Source: Methylobacterium sp. PvR107
GTDB taxonomy: Bacteria; Pseudomonadota; Alphaproteobacteria; Rhizobiales; Beijerinckiaceae
Assembly (NCBI RefSeq): GCF_017833295.1
Contig: NZ_JAFIBW010000001.1
Location: forward strand, 4,863,501 to 4,927,500
Direction of reading: 5' to 3'
Length of the DNA: 64,000 nt
Shown here piece after piece: positions 36,801-46,967 of this stretch. The notes beneath the pieces were generated by a model. That model was given only the letters and a program-made list of their open reading frames with translations, had not been told where the DNA came from and did no database searches. The position numbers and the translations under genes are program-made. Positions within the stretch are counted from its first letter, which is position 1; each line of letters begins with the position of its first letter.

Positions 36801-38036
36801 ATGCCCCGTCTGGTGATGAAATTCGGCGGCACGTCCGTCGCCACAATCGACCGCATCCGCAACGTGGCGCGCCATGTCGCCCGCGAGGTGGCGGCCGGCT
36901 ACGACGTCGCGGTGATCGTGTCCGCCATGTCGGGCAAGACCAACGAACTGGTCGATTGGGTCAAGGACGCCAACCCGCTCTACGATCCGCGCGAGTCCGA
37001 TGCCGTCGTGGCCTCGGGTGAGCTCGTCACCGCCGGCCTCCTGGCAATCGCGCTGCAGAAAGACGGGATCAAGGCCCGCTCCTGGCAGGGCTGGCAGATT
37101 CCCGTGATCACCTCGGATGCGCACGGCTCGGCGCGCATCGCCGAGATCGATCCCAAGAACCTCGAAGCCGGCTTCGCCCAGGGCGAGGTGGCGGTAATCG
37201 CCGGTTTCCAGGGGATCCATGCCGAGACCGGCCGGGTGACGACGCTGGGCCGCGGCGGCTCCGACACATCGGCGGTGGCGGTGGCGGCGGCGATCGGCGC
37301 CGAGCGCTGCGACATCTATACCGATGTCGACGGTGTCTACACCACCGATCCGCGCATCGTGCCGAAGGCCCGGCGCATGGAGCGGGTGACCTTCGAAGAG
37401 ATGCTGGAGATGGCCTCGCTGGGGGCCAAGGTGCTGCAGGTCCGCTCGGTGGAACTCGCCATGGTCCACCGTGTCCCGACCACGGTCCGGTCCTCCTTCG
37501 ATCCGCCGGACGCCGCGCGCCCGGGCACCCTCATCTGCGACGAGGACGATATCGTGGAACAGCAGATCATCACCGGGATCGCCTTCTCCCGGGACGAGGC
37601 GCAGATCACCCTGCGCAAGGTCAAGGACAGCCCCGGCGTGGCCGCCGCCATCTTCGGGCCGCTGGCGGATGCCAACATCAACGTCGACATGATCATCCAG
37701 ACCGTGTCGGGCGACCAGTCGACCACCGACATGACCTTCACGGTGCCAGCCTCCGATTATCAGCGCTCCCGCGCGATCCTCGACGAGGCCCGCACGCAGA
37801 TCGGCTACGTGCAGATCGAGGGCGCCACCGACGTCGTGAAGGTGTCGGCGATCGGCGTCGGCATGCGCAGCCACGCGGGCGTCGCCGCCAAGGCCTTCCG
37901 CGCGCTCGCCGAGAAGGGAATCAACATCCGCGCGATCACCACGTCGGAGATCAAGTTCTCCGTGCTGATCGATGCTGCCTATACGGAGCTTGCCGTTCGC
38001 ACGCTTCACTCGCTATACGGCCTCGATCAGGCCTGA
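36801..38036 (+). CDS. lysC: Aspartate kinase
   Basis: Aspartate kinase opens the pathway to lysine, threonine and methionine. The 411-residue protein has MKFGGTSVATIDRI, VIVSAMSGKTNEL, the GRGGSDTSAVAVA catalytic loop, YTDVDGVYTTDPRIV, and two ACT domains (about 265-400) with VAAAIFGPLADANINVDMI and GVGMRSHAGVAAKAF. The double ACT suggests feedback by lysine and threonine. No lysine riboswitch is visible upstream. ptsP follows on the same strand. Confidence 0.95.
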   Translation: MPRLVMKFGGTSVATIDRIRNVARHVAREVAAGYDVAVIVSAMSGKTNELVDWVKDANPLYDPRESDAVVASGELVTAGLLAIALQKDGIKARSWQGWQIPVITSDAHGSARIAEIDPKNLEAGFAQGEVAVIAGFQGIHAETGRVTTLGRGGSDTSAVAVAAAIGAERCDIYTDVDGVYTTDPRIVPKARRMERVTFEEMLEMASLGAKVLQVRSVELAMVHRVPTTVRSSFDPPDAARPGTLICDEDDIVEQQIITGIAFSRDEAQITLRKVKDSPGVAAAIFGPLADANINVDMIIQTVSGDQSTTDMTFTVPASDYQRSRAILDEARTQIGYVQIEGATDVVKVSAIGVGMRSHAGVAAKAFRALAEKGINIRAITTSEIKFSVLIDAAYTELAVRTLHSLYGLDQA

Positions 38037-38224
38037 ACCTGGACGACGCGATTTCGAGCGGGTCGCGTGGTTTGAACTGAACAGTCACGAGCCGGTCCGC
38101 GGGATCCAGAGCGCCTCTGGGACCAGCGGCACGGTCCCTCCGGCGCCGGCCGTCCCGAACTTGGCGCCAAGGTTGCAGGGTGGTCGACGCCAAGGCCATC
38201 CACCAACGCTGGAACGACGAACCG

Positions 38225-40486
38225 ATGCCCGCTGCGCCCGGAGGCCCGCGCCTGCTGCTGCGCCGCCTCCGCGAAGCGATGGCGGAGCCGGTCAGTCCCC
38301 AAGCGCGCCTCGACCGCATCGTCGTCCTGATCGCCGCCAACGTCGTGGCCGAGGTCTGCTCGGTCTACGTGCTGCGGGACGACAACAACCTCGAGCTGTT
38401 CGCCACCGAGGGGCTGAACCGCGAGGCGGTCCATCAGACCCGCATGCGCACCGACGAGGGTCTCGTCGGCCTCATCGCCCGCACGGCCGAGCCGCTCTCC
38501 CTGTCCGACGCGCAGAACCATCCGGCGTTCTCGTATCGGCCGGAGACCGGCGAAGAGGCCTACCACGCCTTCCTGGGCGTGCCGCTTCTGCGGGCCGGCA
38601 ACACGCTCGGCGTCCTGACGGTCCAGAACAAGACCTACCGGGTTTACTCCGAAGAGGAGATCGAGGCGCTCCAGACCACCGCCATGGTGCTCTCGGAGAT
38701 GATCGCGTCCGGCGAGCTGGAGGGCTTGGCGCCGGATGCCGGCACGGCGGCCCGCCGGCCCGTGCTGTCGCGCGGCATCGCGCTCGCCGACGGCATCGGC
38801 CTCGGCTACGTGGTCCTGCACGAGCCCCGCGTCGTGGTGAAGACGCTGATCGCCGAGAATGTCGATCGCGAGGTCGCCCGCCTCGACGCGGCGATCGAGG
38901 AGGTTCGCTCCGCGATCGACGCGCTGGTGGAGCGCGGCGATCGCATCGGCACCGCCGAGTCGCGGGAAGTTCTCGAAACGGTCCGCATGTTCGCCCACGA
39001 CAAGGGCTGGCTCCGGCGCATGCGCGAGGCCGTTGCCTCGGGCCTGACCGCCGAGGCTGCCGTGGAGCGGGTCCAGTCGGACAACCGCGCCCGGATGATG
39101 CGGCAATCCGATCCGTACCTGCGCGAGCGACTGCACGATCTCGACGACCTCGCCAACCGTCTCCTGCGGACGCTGATCGGCTCCGAGGCGGCGGGCATTC
39201 TCGTCCTGCCCGAGAATGCCATCCTGGTGGCGCGCACCATGGGGCCGGCGGCGCTGCTCGACTACGAGGCCTCGACGCTGCGCGGCATCGTGCTGGAGGA
39301 GGGCGGCCCGACCAGCCACGTCGCCATCGTCGCGCGGGCGCTCGGCATCCCGGCCGTGGGCGAGGTCGAGAACGCCACGGCCCTGTGCGATGCCGGCGAC
39401 GCCATCATCGTCGACGGCGTCGCCGGCGAGATCCACGTCCGGCCCGGCCCGGAGGTCGAGGCGGCCTATGCCGAGATGGTGCGCCTGCGCGCCCGCCGGC
39501 AGGAGCAGTATCGGGCGCTGCGCGACGTCCCGGCCCAGACCCGCGACGGCGTGCGCGTTGGCCTGCATCTCAATGCCGGCCTGCTGGTCGATTTTAGCCA
39601 CCTGCAGGAGACCGGTGCCGAGGGGGTCGGGCTGTTCCGTACCGAGCTGCAATTCATGGTCGCGCAGCGCATGCCGTCGGCCGCCGAGCAGGAGGAGCTG
39701 TACCGCAAGGTGTTCGCGGCCTCGGCGGGAAAATCCGTCACGGTCCGCACCCTGGATATCGGCGGCGACAAGATTCTCCCCTACATGGCCAAGCTGGAGG
39801 AGGAGAACCCGGCGCTCGGCTGGCGCGCAATCCGGATCGGCCTCGACCGGCCGGCTCTGCTGCGCATGCAGCTGCGCGCGCTTCTGAAGGCCGCCGACGG
39901 CGATCCGCTGAAGATCATGTTCCCGATGGTCGCGACGGTCGACGAATTCGTCCGCGCCCGGGGCATCGTCGAGCGGGAGAAGGCCTATCTGAGGCGCCAC
40001 GGCTACCGGCTCCCGACCGAGTGCCGGCTCGGCGCCATGATCGAAGTGCCCTCGCTGCTGTTCCAGATCGACGAGATCGCGAAGGAGGCCGACTTCCTCT
40101 CCGTGGGCTCGAACGACCTGATGCAGTTCCTGTTCGCGGTGGATCGCGAGAACCGCCGGGTCGCCGACCGCTTCGACCCGCTCAGCGTCGCGGCACTCAG
40201 GGCCTTCCGGCTGATCGTCGAGCGGGCGAACGCCGCCGGCTGTCCGGTGACGGTCTGCGGCGAGATCGGCGGGCGTCCCCTCGACGCCATGGCGCTGATC
40301 GGCCTCGGCTACCGCGACCTGTCGATGTCGCCGGCCGCCATCGGCCCGGTCAAGGCGATGGTGCTCAGCCTCGAGGCTCGGGCTGTGGCCGAACTGATCG
40401 ATGCGGAGATGTCGCGCGTGCACGACGGCGATTCCCTGCGCCCGGCGCTCACCGCCTTCGCTCACGCGCACGGCGTACCTATCTAA
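38225..40486 (+). CDS. ptsP: Phosphoenolpyruvate-protein phosphotransferase PtsP (nitrogen PTS enzyme I)
   Basis: PtsP takes phosphate from PEP and passes it to NPr, part of a regulatory (not sugar-importing) PTS. The 753-residue protein has a GAF domain (about 15-160), an EI N-terminal domain, the phospho-His in GGPTSHVAIVARALGIPA, and a PEP-utilising C-terminal barrel with RTLDIGGDKILPY, GLFRTELQFM and GSNDLMQFLFAVDR. ATG 38225 (MPAAPGGPRLLLRRLR) matches relatives; an in-frame GTG at 38180 is the alternative. lysC-ptsP-prfA-prmC is a common alphaproteobacterial order. Confidence 0.93.
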   Translation: MPAAPGGPRLLLRRLREAMAEPVSPQARLDRIVVLIAANVVAEVCSVYVLRDDNNLELFATEGLNREAVHQTRMRTDEGLVGLIARTAEPLSLSDAQNHPAFSYRPETGEEAYHAFLGVPLLRAGNTLGVLTVQNKTYRVYSEEEIEALQTTAMVLSEMIASGELEGLAPDAGTAARRPVLSRGIALADGIGLGYVVLHEPRVVVKTLIAENVDREVARLDAAIEEVRSAIDALVERGDRIGTAESREVLETVRMFAHDKGWLRRMREAVASGLTAEAAVERVQSDNRARMMRQSDPYLRERLHDLDDLANRLLRTLIGSEAAGILVLPENAILVARTMGPAALLDYEASTLRGIVLEEGGPTSHVAIVARALGIPAVGEVENATALCDAGDAIIVDGVAGEIHVRPGPEVEAAYAEMVRLRARRQEQYRALRDVPAQTRDGVRVGLHLNAGLLVDFSHLQETGAEGVGLFRTELQFMVAQRMPSAAEQEELYRKVFAASAGKSVTVRTLDIGGDKILPYMAKLEEENPALGWRAIRIGLDRPALLRMQLRALLKAADGDPLKIMFPMVATVDEFVRARGIVEREKAYLRRHGYRLPTECRLGAMIEVPSLLFQIDEIAKEADFLSVGSNDLMQFLFAVDRENRRVADRFDPLSVAALRAFRLIVERANAAGCPVTVCGEIGGRPLDAMALIGLGYRDLSMSPAAIGPVKAMVLSLEARAVAELIDAEMSRVHDGDSLRPALTAFAHAHGVPI

Positions 40487-40703
40487 CGTCAAGGCGACCC
40501 TTGCCGAACATTCGGCCGGGGTTGTACGGCAACGCCACGACGATCTCGGTCGACGCGCGGCGGCTTCCGCTTTCGAGCGGAACAGGCGTGGGCAGAGGGG
40601 AAGTCTTGCCGGGTCGAGAACCCTCCGAGCCGACCCTCTCCCGCCCGAGACATGACCCGCGCCCGGCCCAGATCGCCGCGCGCAGACCTTAGAAACACGG
40701 GCG

Positions 40704-41789
40704 ATGATCCCCTTTCCCTCCGAGCGCCTCGACGCCATCCTGGCGCGGCATGATATCGTCACCGCGCAGCTCGCCTCGGGCGAGATCGATCCCGAGATGG
40801 TGGTCCAGCTCTCGCGCGAGCTCTCGGACCTCGATCCGGTCGTGGCGGCGATCCGTGTTTATCGGGCCGCTCTGGACAATTTGGCAGGCCTCGAAGCGCT
40901 GATCGACGAGCCCGGCACCGATTCCGAGATGCGGGCGCTCGCCGCCGAGGAGAAGCCGGACGCCCAGGCACAGCTGGAGGATGCGCACCGCGCGCTCCAG
41001 CTCCTGCTCCTCCCGAAGGATGCGGCTGACGAGAAGAGCGCCATCCTGGAAGTGCGCGCCGGCACGGGCGGCGACGAGGCGGCCCTGTTCGCGGGTGACC
41101 TTTTCCGGATGTACGCGAAATACGCCGAGTCGAAAGGCTGGCGCGTCGAGGTGATTTCCGAGAGCGAGGGCACTGTCGGCGGCTTCCGCGAGGTCGTGGC
41201 CGAGGTGAAGGGACGGGGCGTCTTCGCCCGGCTGAAGTTCGAGAGCGGCGCCCACCGGGTGCAGCGCGTGCCCGACACCGAGACGCAGGGGCGCATCCAC
41301 ACCTCGGCCGCCACAGTGGCCGTGCTCCCGGAGGCGGAAGATGTCGACATCGTCGTCAACGATGCCGACCTGAAGATCGATACGATGCGTGCGCAGGGTG
41401 CCGGCGGCCAGCACGTCAACAAGACTGAATCGGCAATCCGCATCACGCACCTGCCGACCGGTATCGTCGTGTTCGTTCAGGAGGAGCGGTCGCAGCACAA
41501 GAACCGCGCCCGCGCGATGACGCTGTTGCGCGCCCGACTCTACGACGCCGAGCGCACCGCCAAGGATTCGGCCCGGGCCGCCGACCGCAAGGCCCAGGTC
41601 GGCTCCGGCGACCGCAGCGAGCGGATCCGCACCTACAACTTCCCGCAGGGGCGGGTCACCGATCACCGCATCAACCTGACCCTCTACAAGCTCGAGGAGG
41701 TGATGGCTGGGACTGCCCTCGACGAGGTGGTGGACGCGCTGATCACCGAGCACCAGGCGGAACTGCTGGCCGCCGAGGGCATGGCCTGA
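40704..41789 (+). CDS. prfA: Peptide chain release factor 1
   Basis: RF1 releases peptides at UAA and UAG. The 361-residue protein has the GGQ loop ([19 protein letters not shown], Gln methylated by PrmC), an anticodon-recognition loop reading PDT (the P-x-T class of RF1) in [20 protein letters not shown], and the C-terminal [20 protein letters not shown]. prmC, whose product modifies the GGQ Gln, begins 8 bases after the stop. Confidence 0.97.
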   Translation: MIPFPSERLDAILARHDIVTAQLASGEIDPEMVVQLSRELSDLDPVVAAIRVYRAALDNLAGLEALIDEPGTDSEMRALAAEEKPDAQAQLEDAHRALQLLLLPKDAADEKSAILEVRAGTGGDEAALFAGDLFRMYAKYAESKGWRVEVISESEGTVGGFREVVAEVKGRGVFARLKFESGAHRVQRVPDTETQGRIHTSAATVAVLPEAEDVDIVVNDADLKIDTMRAQGAGGQHVNKTESAIRITHLPTGIVVFVQEERSQHKNRARAMTLLRARLYDAERTAKDSARAADRKAQVGSGDRSERIRTYNFPQGRVTDHRINLTLYKLEEVMAGTALDEVVDALITEHQAELLAAEGMA

Positions 41790-41797
41790 GTGGCGCC

Positions 41798-42697
41798 GTG
41801 ACATCCGGGTCGAGCCTTTGCTTGTCACGCCGCGCCGCCCTCCGGCGCGGGTCGGCGCTCCTGGCTGATGGCGGCATCGCGGAAGCGGCCGGCGATGCCA
41901 GGTTCCTCCTGCTGGGTGTCCTGGGCCTCGAGACCCGTGACCTCCTCCTCGATGGCGACCGGCTCCTCGGTCCGGACGAGGCCGCGTCCCTCGACGCCGC
42001 CCTGGCCCGGCGCCTCGCTGGAGAACCCGTGGCCCGCATCCTCGGCGCCTGGGAGTTCTGGGGCCTGCCGTTCCGGCTCGCGCCCGAGACGCTCGTGCCC
42101 CGCCCGGATACCGAAATCCTGGTGGAGGTCGCCCTCGCTGCCGTCGCCGACCGAACGTCACCCCTACGCTGCCTCGATCTCGGCACCGGCTCGGGCTGCA
42201 TTCTGACCGCGCTCCTGTCCGAGCTGCCCGGCGCGTTCGGCATCGGCGTCGACCGCTCCGAGGCGGCGGCGACGGTGGCCCGGCACAATGCCGCGGCGAA
42301 CGGGATCGGCGACCGGGCGGCCTTCTTCGTCGGCGATTGGTGCGATGCGGCGTCCGGCACGTTCGATCTCATCGTTTCGAATCCGCCCTACATCGTGCGG
42401 GACGTGATCGCGACGCTCCATCGGGAGGTGCAGGATCATGATCCCATCGCAGCCCTCGACGGCGGGCCGGACGGGCTCAAGGCCTATCGGCGGATCCTGG
42501 ACGGCGTGGGCGCGCTGCTCGCCCCCGGCGGGACGCTCGCCGTCGAGATCGGTTATGACCAGGCTCAGGCGGTCCGGGCGCTCGCGCAGGCCCGGGGGTT
42601 CATCGAAAGGGGCCTGACCCGCGACCTTGCCGGCCAAGACAGAGTTTTGAGATTCGGCCGACCGGAGGGTCTTCTCTCAGGCCATAGGGATGCCTAA
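41798..42697 (+). CDS. prmC: Peptide chain release factor N5-glutamine methyltransferase PrmC
   Basis: PrmC methylates the GGQ glutamine of release factors. The 299-residue protein (GTG start) has an N-terminal helical domain, the SAM loop CLDLGTGSGCILTALL (about 125), GVDRSEAAATVAR and the catalytic NPPYI (about 197). PRPDTEILV stands before the SAM motif as in PrmC. It sits directly after its substrate gene prfA. Confidence 0.95.
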   Translation: MTSGSSLCLSRRAALRRGSALLADGGIAEAAGDARFLLLGVLGLETRDLLLDGDRLLGPDEAASLDAALARRLAGEPVARILGAWEFWGLPFRLAPETLVPRPDTEILVEVALAAVADRTSPLRCLDLGTGSGCILTALLSELPGAFGIGVDRSEAAATVARHNAAANGIGDRAAFFVGDWCDAASGTFDLIVSNPPYIVRDVIATLHREVQDHDPIAALDGGPDGLKAYRRILDGVGALLAPGGTLAVEIGYDQAQAVRALAQARGFIERGLTRDLAGQDRVLRFGRPEGLLSGHRDA

Positions 42698-43094
42698 GTC
42701 TCGACAGACGATCCCCGCATCGAAAAAACTCTTGTTGCATCAACCGCGGAACGCTAGAGTCGGCTTGAAGATCGCGAACGGTTCGTTAAGACGGACGACC
42801 ATATGGTTGGTGGCGACCGTGTGTCGCCGATGGGTTCGCTGATCCCCCAGAGACGTTGAACCAGAGCGCTCCAGTGATCGCGCGGCGGTTCGGCGGCATT
42901 CGAATCTGACAATCGACTGGTTGCCGGCGTCACGGTCCGGGCGCGGTGCGAGGGATGGTCAGACAGGCGCGCCGGTCGCAGAGCGGCTGCACGCGCGGCG
43001 CCGCCGGATGCGCTTGGCCGGATTGCGTCACGAGATCCTGAGACGGGCGCCTCCGAAAACAGTCGTTTGCGTGAACGAGGGTCATTACAGACCA
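42698..43094 (+). other. Gene-free stretch between prmC and the DUF4167 gene
   Basis: About 400 bases hold no convincing gene on either strand. An AT-richer part (42715-42800) contains CTCTTGTTGCATCAAC and GTTCGTTAAGACG and could hold the promoter of the DUF4167 gene, which would give a leader of 250 bases or more. I see no terminator for prmC and no known RNA motif. Confidence 0.5.
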
Positions 43095-44198
43095 ATGAGA
43101 CCAAACCAGAATCGACGGATGCGCGGCCGGAATCGGCCGAAGGGTCCGAATCCGCTGACGCGTTCGTACGAATCCAACGGTCCCGACGTCAAAATCCGCG
43201 GCACCGCGCAGCACATCGCCGACAAGTACGCGCAGCTCGCACGTGACGCGCTGGCGGCGGGCGATCCCGTGGCGGCCGAGAATTACTTCCAGCACGGCGA
43301 GCACTACTTCCGGATCGTGTCCGGCGCCCAGGATCAGACCCGCCCGGCCAACACCGGCGGTTATGCCAGCCGGCCCTACGACGACGAGATGGACGAGGGC
43401 GAGGACGAGGGTCAGGGCAACGGTACGTCCCAGAACGGCCATGCCTATAACGGCTACGATGACGGCGACCCGGGTCAGCAGCCGCAGCCCTACGAGAACC
43501 GTCCGGAGCCGAGCCAGGATGGTCGGCAGGGCCGGGACAGGTTCCCGAACCGCGATCAGCGCCGGTTCGACAACAACGGGCGGCAGGATTATCGGCGGCA
43601 GGACCAGCCGCGTCAGGATTACCAGCGCCAGGATTACCAGCGGCCGGATTACCGCCAGGATCGTCAGGATCGCCCTGATTATGGCCGTCCCGATTACCGG
43701 CAGGACCGGCAAGAGGGTCGCCAGGAGAACCGCCAAGACGGTCGCCAGGAGAACCGCCAAGAGGTTCGCCAAGAGAACCGGATCGACGCGCGGCAGGACA
43801 ATCGGGCCGACAACCGCGGCGATCAGGGCCGCTACGACAACGGTCGCGGCGATGGTCCCCGGTCTGAGAACCGGCAGGAGGCTCGGCCGGAAGGCCGGCC
43901 TGAGCGGGCGCCCCGCGGCGAGGCGGTGCGCCAGGGCGAGCCGGCGCCGCGCCGGGAGCGTCGCCGCGAGGCTGCGCCCGTCGCGGTCGCCGAGGATCCG
44001 GCCGGCCTGCCGGCTTTCCTTATGACCCCGCCGCGCCCCGTTCCGGCTGCAGAGCCACCGGTTTCCGCTGAGCCTGATGCCGCCGCCGACGACGCGCCGG
44101 TCGCGAAGCCCCGCCGTCGCCGCCGGCCGCGCTTCGAGAGCGTTGCCGCGGAGGAGGGCGGCGCTGGGACGGCTGCCGACGACGTGCCGAACGAGTAA
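43095..44198 (+). CDS. DUF4167 domain protein with a long Q/R/D/N-rich tail
   Basis: This 367-residue protein has DUF4167 at residues about 5-78 (RSYESNGPDVKIRGTAQHI, YAQLARDALAAGDPVAAENYFQHGEHYFRI). A low-complexity tail follows: acidic part 95-140, then about 150 residues of short Gln-Arg-Asp-Asn-Tyr repeats (RQDYQRQDYQRPDYRQDR; RQENRQDGRQENR), an Arg/Pro/Ala part and a basic KPRRRRRPRFES near the end. The family is restricted to alphaproteobacteria and unknown. The basic N-terminus and tail suggest RNA or ribosome contact, by inference only. Downstream of prfA-prmC and ended by a strong terminator. Confidence 0.85.
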   Translation: MRPNQNRRMRGRNRPKGPNPLTRSYESNGPDVKIRGTAQHIADKYAQLARDALAAGDPVAAENYFQHGEHYFRIVSGAQDQTRPANTGGYASRPYDDEMDEGEDEGQGNGTSQNGHAYNGYDDGDPGQQPQPYENRPEPSQDGRQGRDRFPNRDQRRFDNNGRQDYRRQDQPRQDYQRQDYQRPDYRQDRQDRPDYGRPDYRQDRQEGRQENRQDGRQENRQEVRQENRIDARQDNRADNRGDQGRYDNGRGDGPRSENRQEARPEGRPERAPRGEAVRQGEPAPRRERRREAAPVAVAEDPAGLPAFLMTPPRPVPAAEPPVSAEPDAAADDAPVAKPRRRRRPRFESVAAEEGGAGTAADDVPNE

Positions 44199-44230
44199 GC
44201 GCACGGCGGACCGAGACCGCGTGTTCGATA

Positions 44231-44264
44231 GGGTCGTTCCGGGCAACCGGGACGGCCCTTTTTT
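44231..44264 (+). terminator. Rho-independent terminator after the DUF4167 gene
   Basis: A 12-bp stem with two wobble or mismatched pairs around a GCAA loop (44231-44258) is followed by TTTTTT (44259-44264). It ends the rightward transcript where it meets the leftward methyltransferase gene. Confidence 0.85.
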
Positions 44265-44275
44265 ACGCGCCGCGG

Positions 44276-45028
44276 TCAGGCGCGCGCCGCGCGCCAGTCC
44301 GGATAGGCATGGACCCGGTGGACCAAGCGGTGCCGCGGGCCGATCTCGCCGAAGGGAGCGATCTCCCAATCCCAGGCTGCTTCGGGTCGGGGCAGGGCGA
44401 TGCCGAATAACAGGTCGAGGCTGGCGGTGGTCTGGCCGGCACAGTCCTCGTCACGCTGGACCGTATCGGTGATGAGGCACACGCGCTGGGCCTGGAGGGC
44501 GAGGGCGTCCAGCGCGGAGAGATGTGTCTCGATGATGTGCCGTCCGAGATGCGGCGGTGCTTCGCAGCCCCGCGCCTCGTAGTAATCCAGCGGTACGATG
44601 GGGAGCTGCGAGAGAAGGTTGGCCGAGACGATCAGGTCGGCCTCCGCGCAGATCTCGGTCCAGTGCCCGGCAAGGCCGGCGCTGATCTCCGCGGTCCTCA
44701 GACCGACGTTCCGGTAGCGCCGCACGGCAAGCCGCGTCGGCCAAGGATGCACCGCGTCCACCAGGCTGACCCGCTCGAACAGTCCCGCGAGGATCGCCAG
44801 CGGCACGTCGTCGAGGAGTCCGGAACCCAGCACGACCGCATGGCGCCGCCGCCGGGTCGCCTCCGTGGCCGCCGCGACAATGCCGCGCGCGGCCTCCAGA
44901 TGCGGCGCCCAGGCGGCGCGGCAGCGGCGGGATCGGGCGTGGAGCAGGCCGCTCTGCCGGACATAGCCGAGCCGGCGCAGGCGCGGCGGTGCGGGATTGA
45001 GGAGCGACAGTGCGCCCGCGAGCAGCAT
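44276..45028 (-). CDS. Uncharacterised Rossmann-fold, methyltransferase-like protein
   Basis: This 250-residue protein has a nucleotide/SAM-binding-like strand-loop AVVLGSGLLDDVPLAILAG (about 62-80) and an acidic strand end VSLVDAVHP, then LIVSANLLSQLP in the place of a methyltransferase motif IV, and HIIETHLSALDAL. No catalytic motif of a known methylase class is clear. It follows rlmE by 11 bases, so an RNA-related job is possible but not shown. Confidence 0.65.
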   Translation of the reverse strand: MLLAGALSLLNPAPPRLRRLGYVRQSGLLHARSRRCRAAWAPHLEAARGIVAAATEATRRRRHAVVLGSGLLDDVPLAILAGLFERVSLVDAVHPWPTRLAVRRYRNVGLRTAEISAGLAGHWTEICAEADLIVSANLLSQLPIVPLDYYEARGCEAPPHLGRHIIETHLSALDALALQAQRVCLITDTVQRDEDCAGQTTASLDLLFGIALPRPEAAWDWEIAPFGEIGPRHRLVHRVHAYPDWRAARA

Positions 45029-45039
45029 CGCCGGTCGGC

Positions 45040-45765
45040 TCAGACCTCGTCCGGCGCCTGCGCCCGCACCGGAGTTCCGCGATAGCCGGTCGCCAGCACG
45101 TAGAGCTCGCTCGAATCGGCGCGGCTCGCCGCGGGTTTCACGTGGCGGACGAGGGCGAAGTCGCGCTTCAGATCGGTGAGCAGCGCGGTCTCGGTCCCGC
45201 CCTGGAGCACCTTCGCAAGGTACGCGCCGCCCGGCCCCAGGATCTCGCGGGCGAATTCGGCGGCCGTCTCGGCCAGGCCGATGATGCGCAGGTGATCGGT
45301 CTTCTTGTGGCCCGTGGCGTTGGCGGCCATGTCGGACATTACGAGGTCGGCCGGACCGCCCAGCAGGGATGTCAGCTTGGCCGGCGCCTCGGTATCGAGG
45401 AAGTCCAGGGTGATGAACTCGACGCCGGCCATCGGCTCGATCTCCAAGAGGTCGATGCCCACGATACGGCCCGACGGCCCGACCACCCGCGCGGCCACTT
45501 GCGACCAGCCGCCGGGAGCGGCGCCGAGATCGACGATCTTCTGACCGGGCCGCAGAATCTTGTAGCGCTCGTCGATCTCGATGAGCTTGTAGGCCGCCCG
45601 CGACCGGTAGCCTTCGCGCTTGGCCCGCGCCACGTAGGGATCGTTGAGCTGGCGCTCGAGCCAGCGCTTTTGCGACTGGGTTCGTCCGCGGCCGGTCTTC
45701 ACCCGCTGCTTCAGTTCCCCGCGCACGCCACCGCCGGAACTCGCGCCGCCGCGCCGATCGCTCAT
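45040..45765 (-). CDS. rlmE: 23S rRNA (uridine2552-2'-O)-methyltransferase RlmE
   Basis: RlmE (FtsJ/RrmJ) methylates U2552 in the A loop of 23S rRNA. The 241-residue protein has [17 protein letters not shown] (catalytic Lys), [38 protein letters not shown] (catalytic Asp) and YLAKVLQGG (catalytic Lys), with the final Glu in SSELYV. The N-terminal 25 residues are a Gly/Arg-rich tail common in alphaproteobacteria. It is 10 bases after the ppx stop. Confidence 0.94.
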   Translation of the reverse strand: MSDRRGGASSGGGVRGELKQRVKTGRGRTQSQKRWLERQLNDPYVARAKREGYRSRAAYKLIEIDERYKILRPGQKIVDLGAAPGGWSQVAARVVGPSGRIVGIDLLEIEPMAGVEFITLDFLDTEAPAKLTSLLGGPADLVMSDMAANATGHKKTDHLRIIGLAETAAEFAREILGPGGAYLAKVLQGGTETALLTDLKRDFALVRHVKPAASRADSSELYVLATGYRGTPVRAQAPDEV

Positions 45766-45775
45766 TGCGACACCC

Positions 45776-46858
45776 TCATCGCACCGCTTTCCGGTTCCAG
45801 ACCCCGTCCTCCCGCATCATGTTCATCAGCAATCCTTCGCGCAGGCCACGGTCGGCGATACGCAGGCGCTCGGACGGGAATGCCCGGCGGATCGCTTCCA
45901 GGATCGCGCAGCCCGCCAGGACGAGATCGGCCCGGTCGCGGCCGATACAAGGGTTGTCGGCCCGCTGTTCGAGCCGCGTGTCGAGCAGGTCGTCGATCGC
46001 CGCGGTGACCTCGTCGTCCTGCATCCAGAGCCCATCGACCCGCCGCCGCTCGTAGCGCGCCAACCGCAGATGCATCGCGGCGATCGTCGTCACCGTGCCG
46101 GACGTGCCCAGCAGGTGAAACTGGGAGGCCGTCGCGGCCGCCGCAGCGCGTAGCGCGAAGGCCGAGAGCTTCTCCGCCACCTCCTCGACCATGCCCTCGA
46201 ACATGCGCCGGGTGACCTCGGCGCCGCCGTGGCGCTCCGCCAGGGTGACGACCCCGACGGGCAGTGAGTCCCAGGCCCGGATCCGCAAGGTCGGGTCGGT
46301 GGAGGGGTTGGCCGCCGCGCCGTCAAGCCACGCGATCTCGGTGGAGCCGCCGCCGATATCGAAGATCACGACGGATTCGGCGAGCGGGTCCGCGAGCGCG
46401 GCGCAGCCGGTGACGGCCAGATAGGCCTCGGTCTGCCGATCGACGATCTCGAGATCGAGGCCGACGCCGCGGCGGACGCGCTCGACGAAAGCCGCCCCGT
46501 TCACGGCGAAACGGCACGCCTCCGTGGCGATCACCTTGGCGCGCTGCACGCCGCGGGCCTGCATCTTGGTCCGGCAGATGCGCAGGGCTTCGACGGTCCG
46601 CTCGATCGCCGCATCGCTCAGCCGGTCGGAGGTCCCGAGGCCCTCGCCGAGGCGCACGATGCGCGAGAACGCGTCGATCACCCGGAAGCCGCTGAAGGTC
46701 GGCTCGGCGATCAGCAGGCGGCAATTGTTGGTGCCGAGATCGAGCGCCGCGTAGGTGGCGCGACGACGCTCACGGCCCGGTATCGGGGCTGGCGGCTGGA
46801 GCGGCGCGGCGCCGGTCTGGATTCGGGACGGCGCGGCCGCGGCGGACTCGTCCCTCAT
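45776..46858 (-). CDS. Ppx/GppA family exopolyphosphatase / guanosine pentaphosphatase
   Basis: Enzymes of this ASKHA fold split polyphosphate or pppGpp. The 360-residue protein has the phosphate-1 loop [16 protein letters not shown] (about 38-53), [15 protein letters not shown], the catalytic-Glu region [12 protein letters not shown] and phosphate-2 loop [14 protein letters not shown], then [18 protein letters not shown]. It is the short one-domain form lacking the C-terminal HD-like domain, common beside rlmE in Rhizobiales. Ppx and GppA activity cannot be told apart by eye. Confidence 0.88.
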   Translation of the reverse strand: MRDESAAAAPSRIQTGAAPLQPPAPIPGRERRRATYAALDLGTNNCRLLIAEPTFSGFRVIDAFSRIVRLGEGLGTSDRLSDAAIERTVEALRICRTKMQARGVQRAKVIATEACRFAVNGAAFVERVRRGVGLDLEIVDRQTEAYLAVTGCAALADPLAESVVIFDIGGGSTEIAWLDGAAANPSTDPTLRIRAWDSLPVGVVTLAERHGGAEVTRRMFEGMVEEVAEKLSAFALRAAAAATASQFHLLGTSGTVTTIAAMHLRLARYERRRVDGLWMQDDEVTAAIDDLLDTRLEQRADNPCIGRDRADLVLAGCAILEAIRRAFPSERLRIADRGLREGLLMNMMREDGVWNRKAVR

Positions 46859-46967
46859 CGGCGCGGCCGTCGATCCTTTGGGTCGGCCGTGAGCGCAACG
46901 CCCGGCCTATCTTGATTGTGACCCTACAGGCTCGGTCGGGAACTGCAACGTCCGATCGCTCACGCGA

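Noticed and set aside
38027..40762. A 911-codon open frame on the minus strand
   Set aside because: It is fully antisense to ptsP, whose domains are certain. Its composition (His, Arg, Asp, Gly-rich with no motif) is that of a GC-rich shadow frame.
43600..43800. Short tandem repeats that could be a CRISPR-like or minisatellite array
   Set aside because: They are in-frame coding repeats of the DUF4167 tail, irregular in length, with no spacers.
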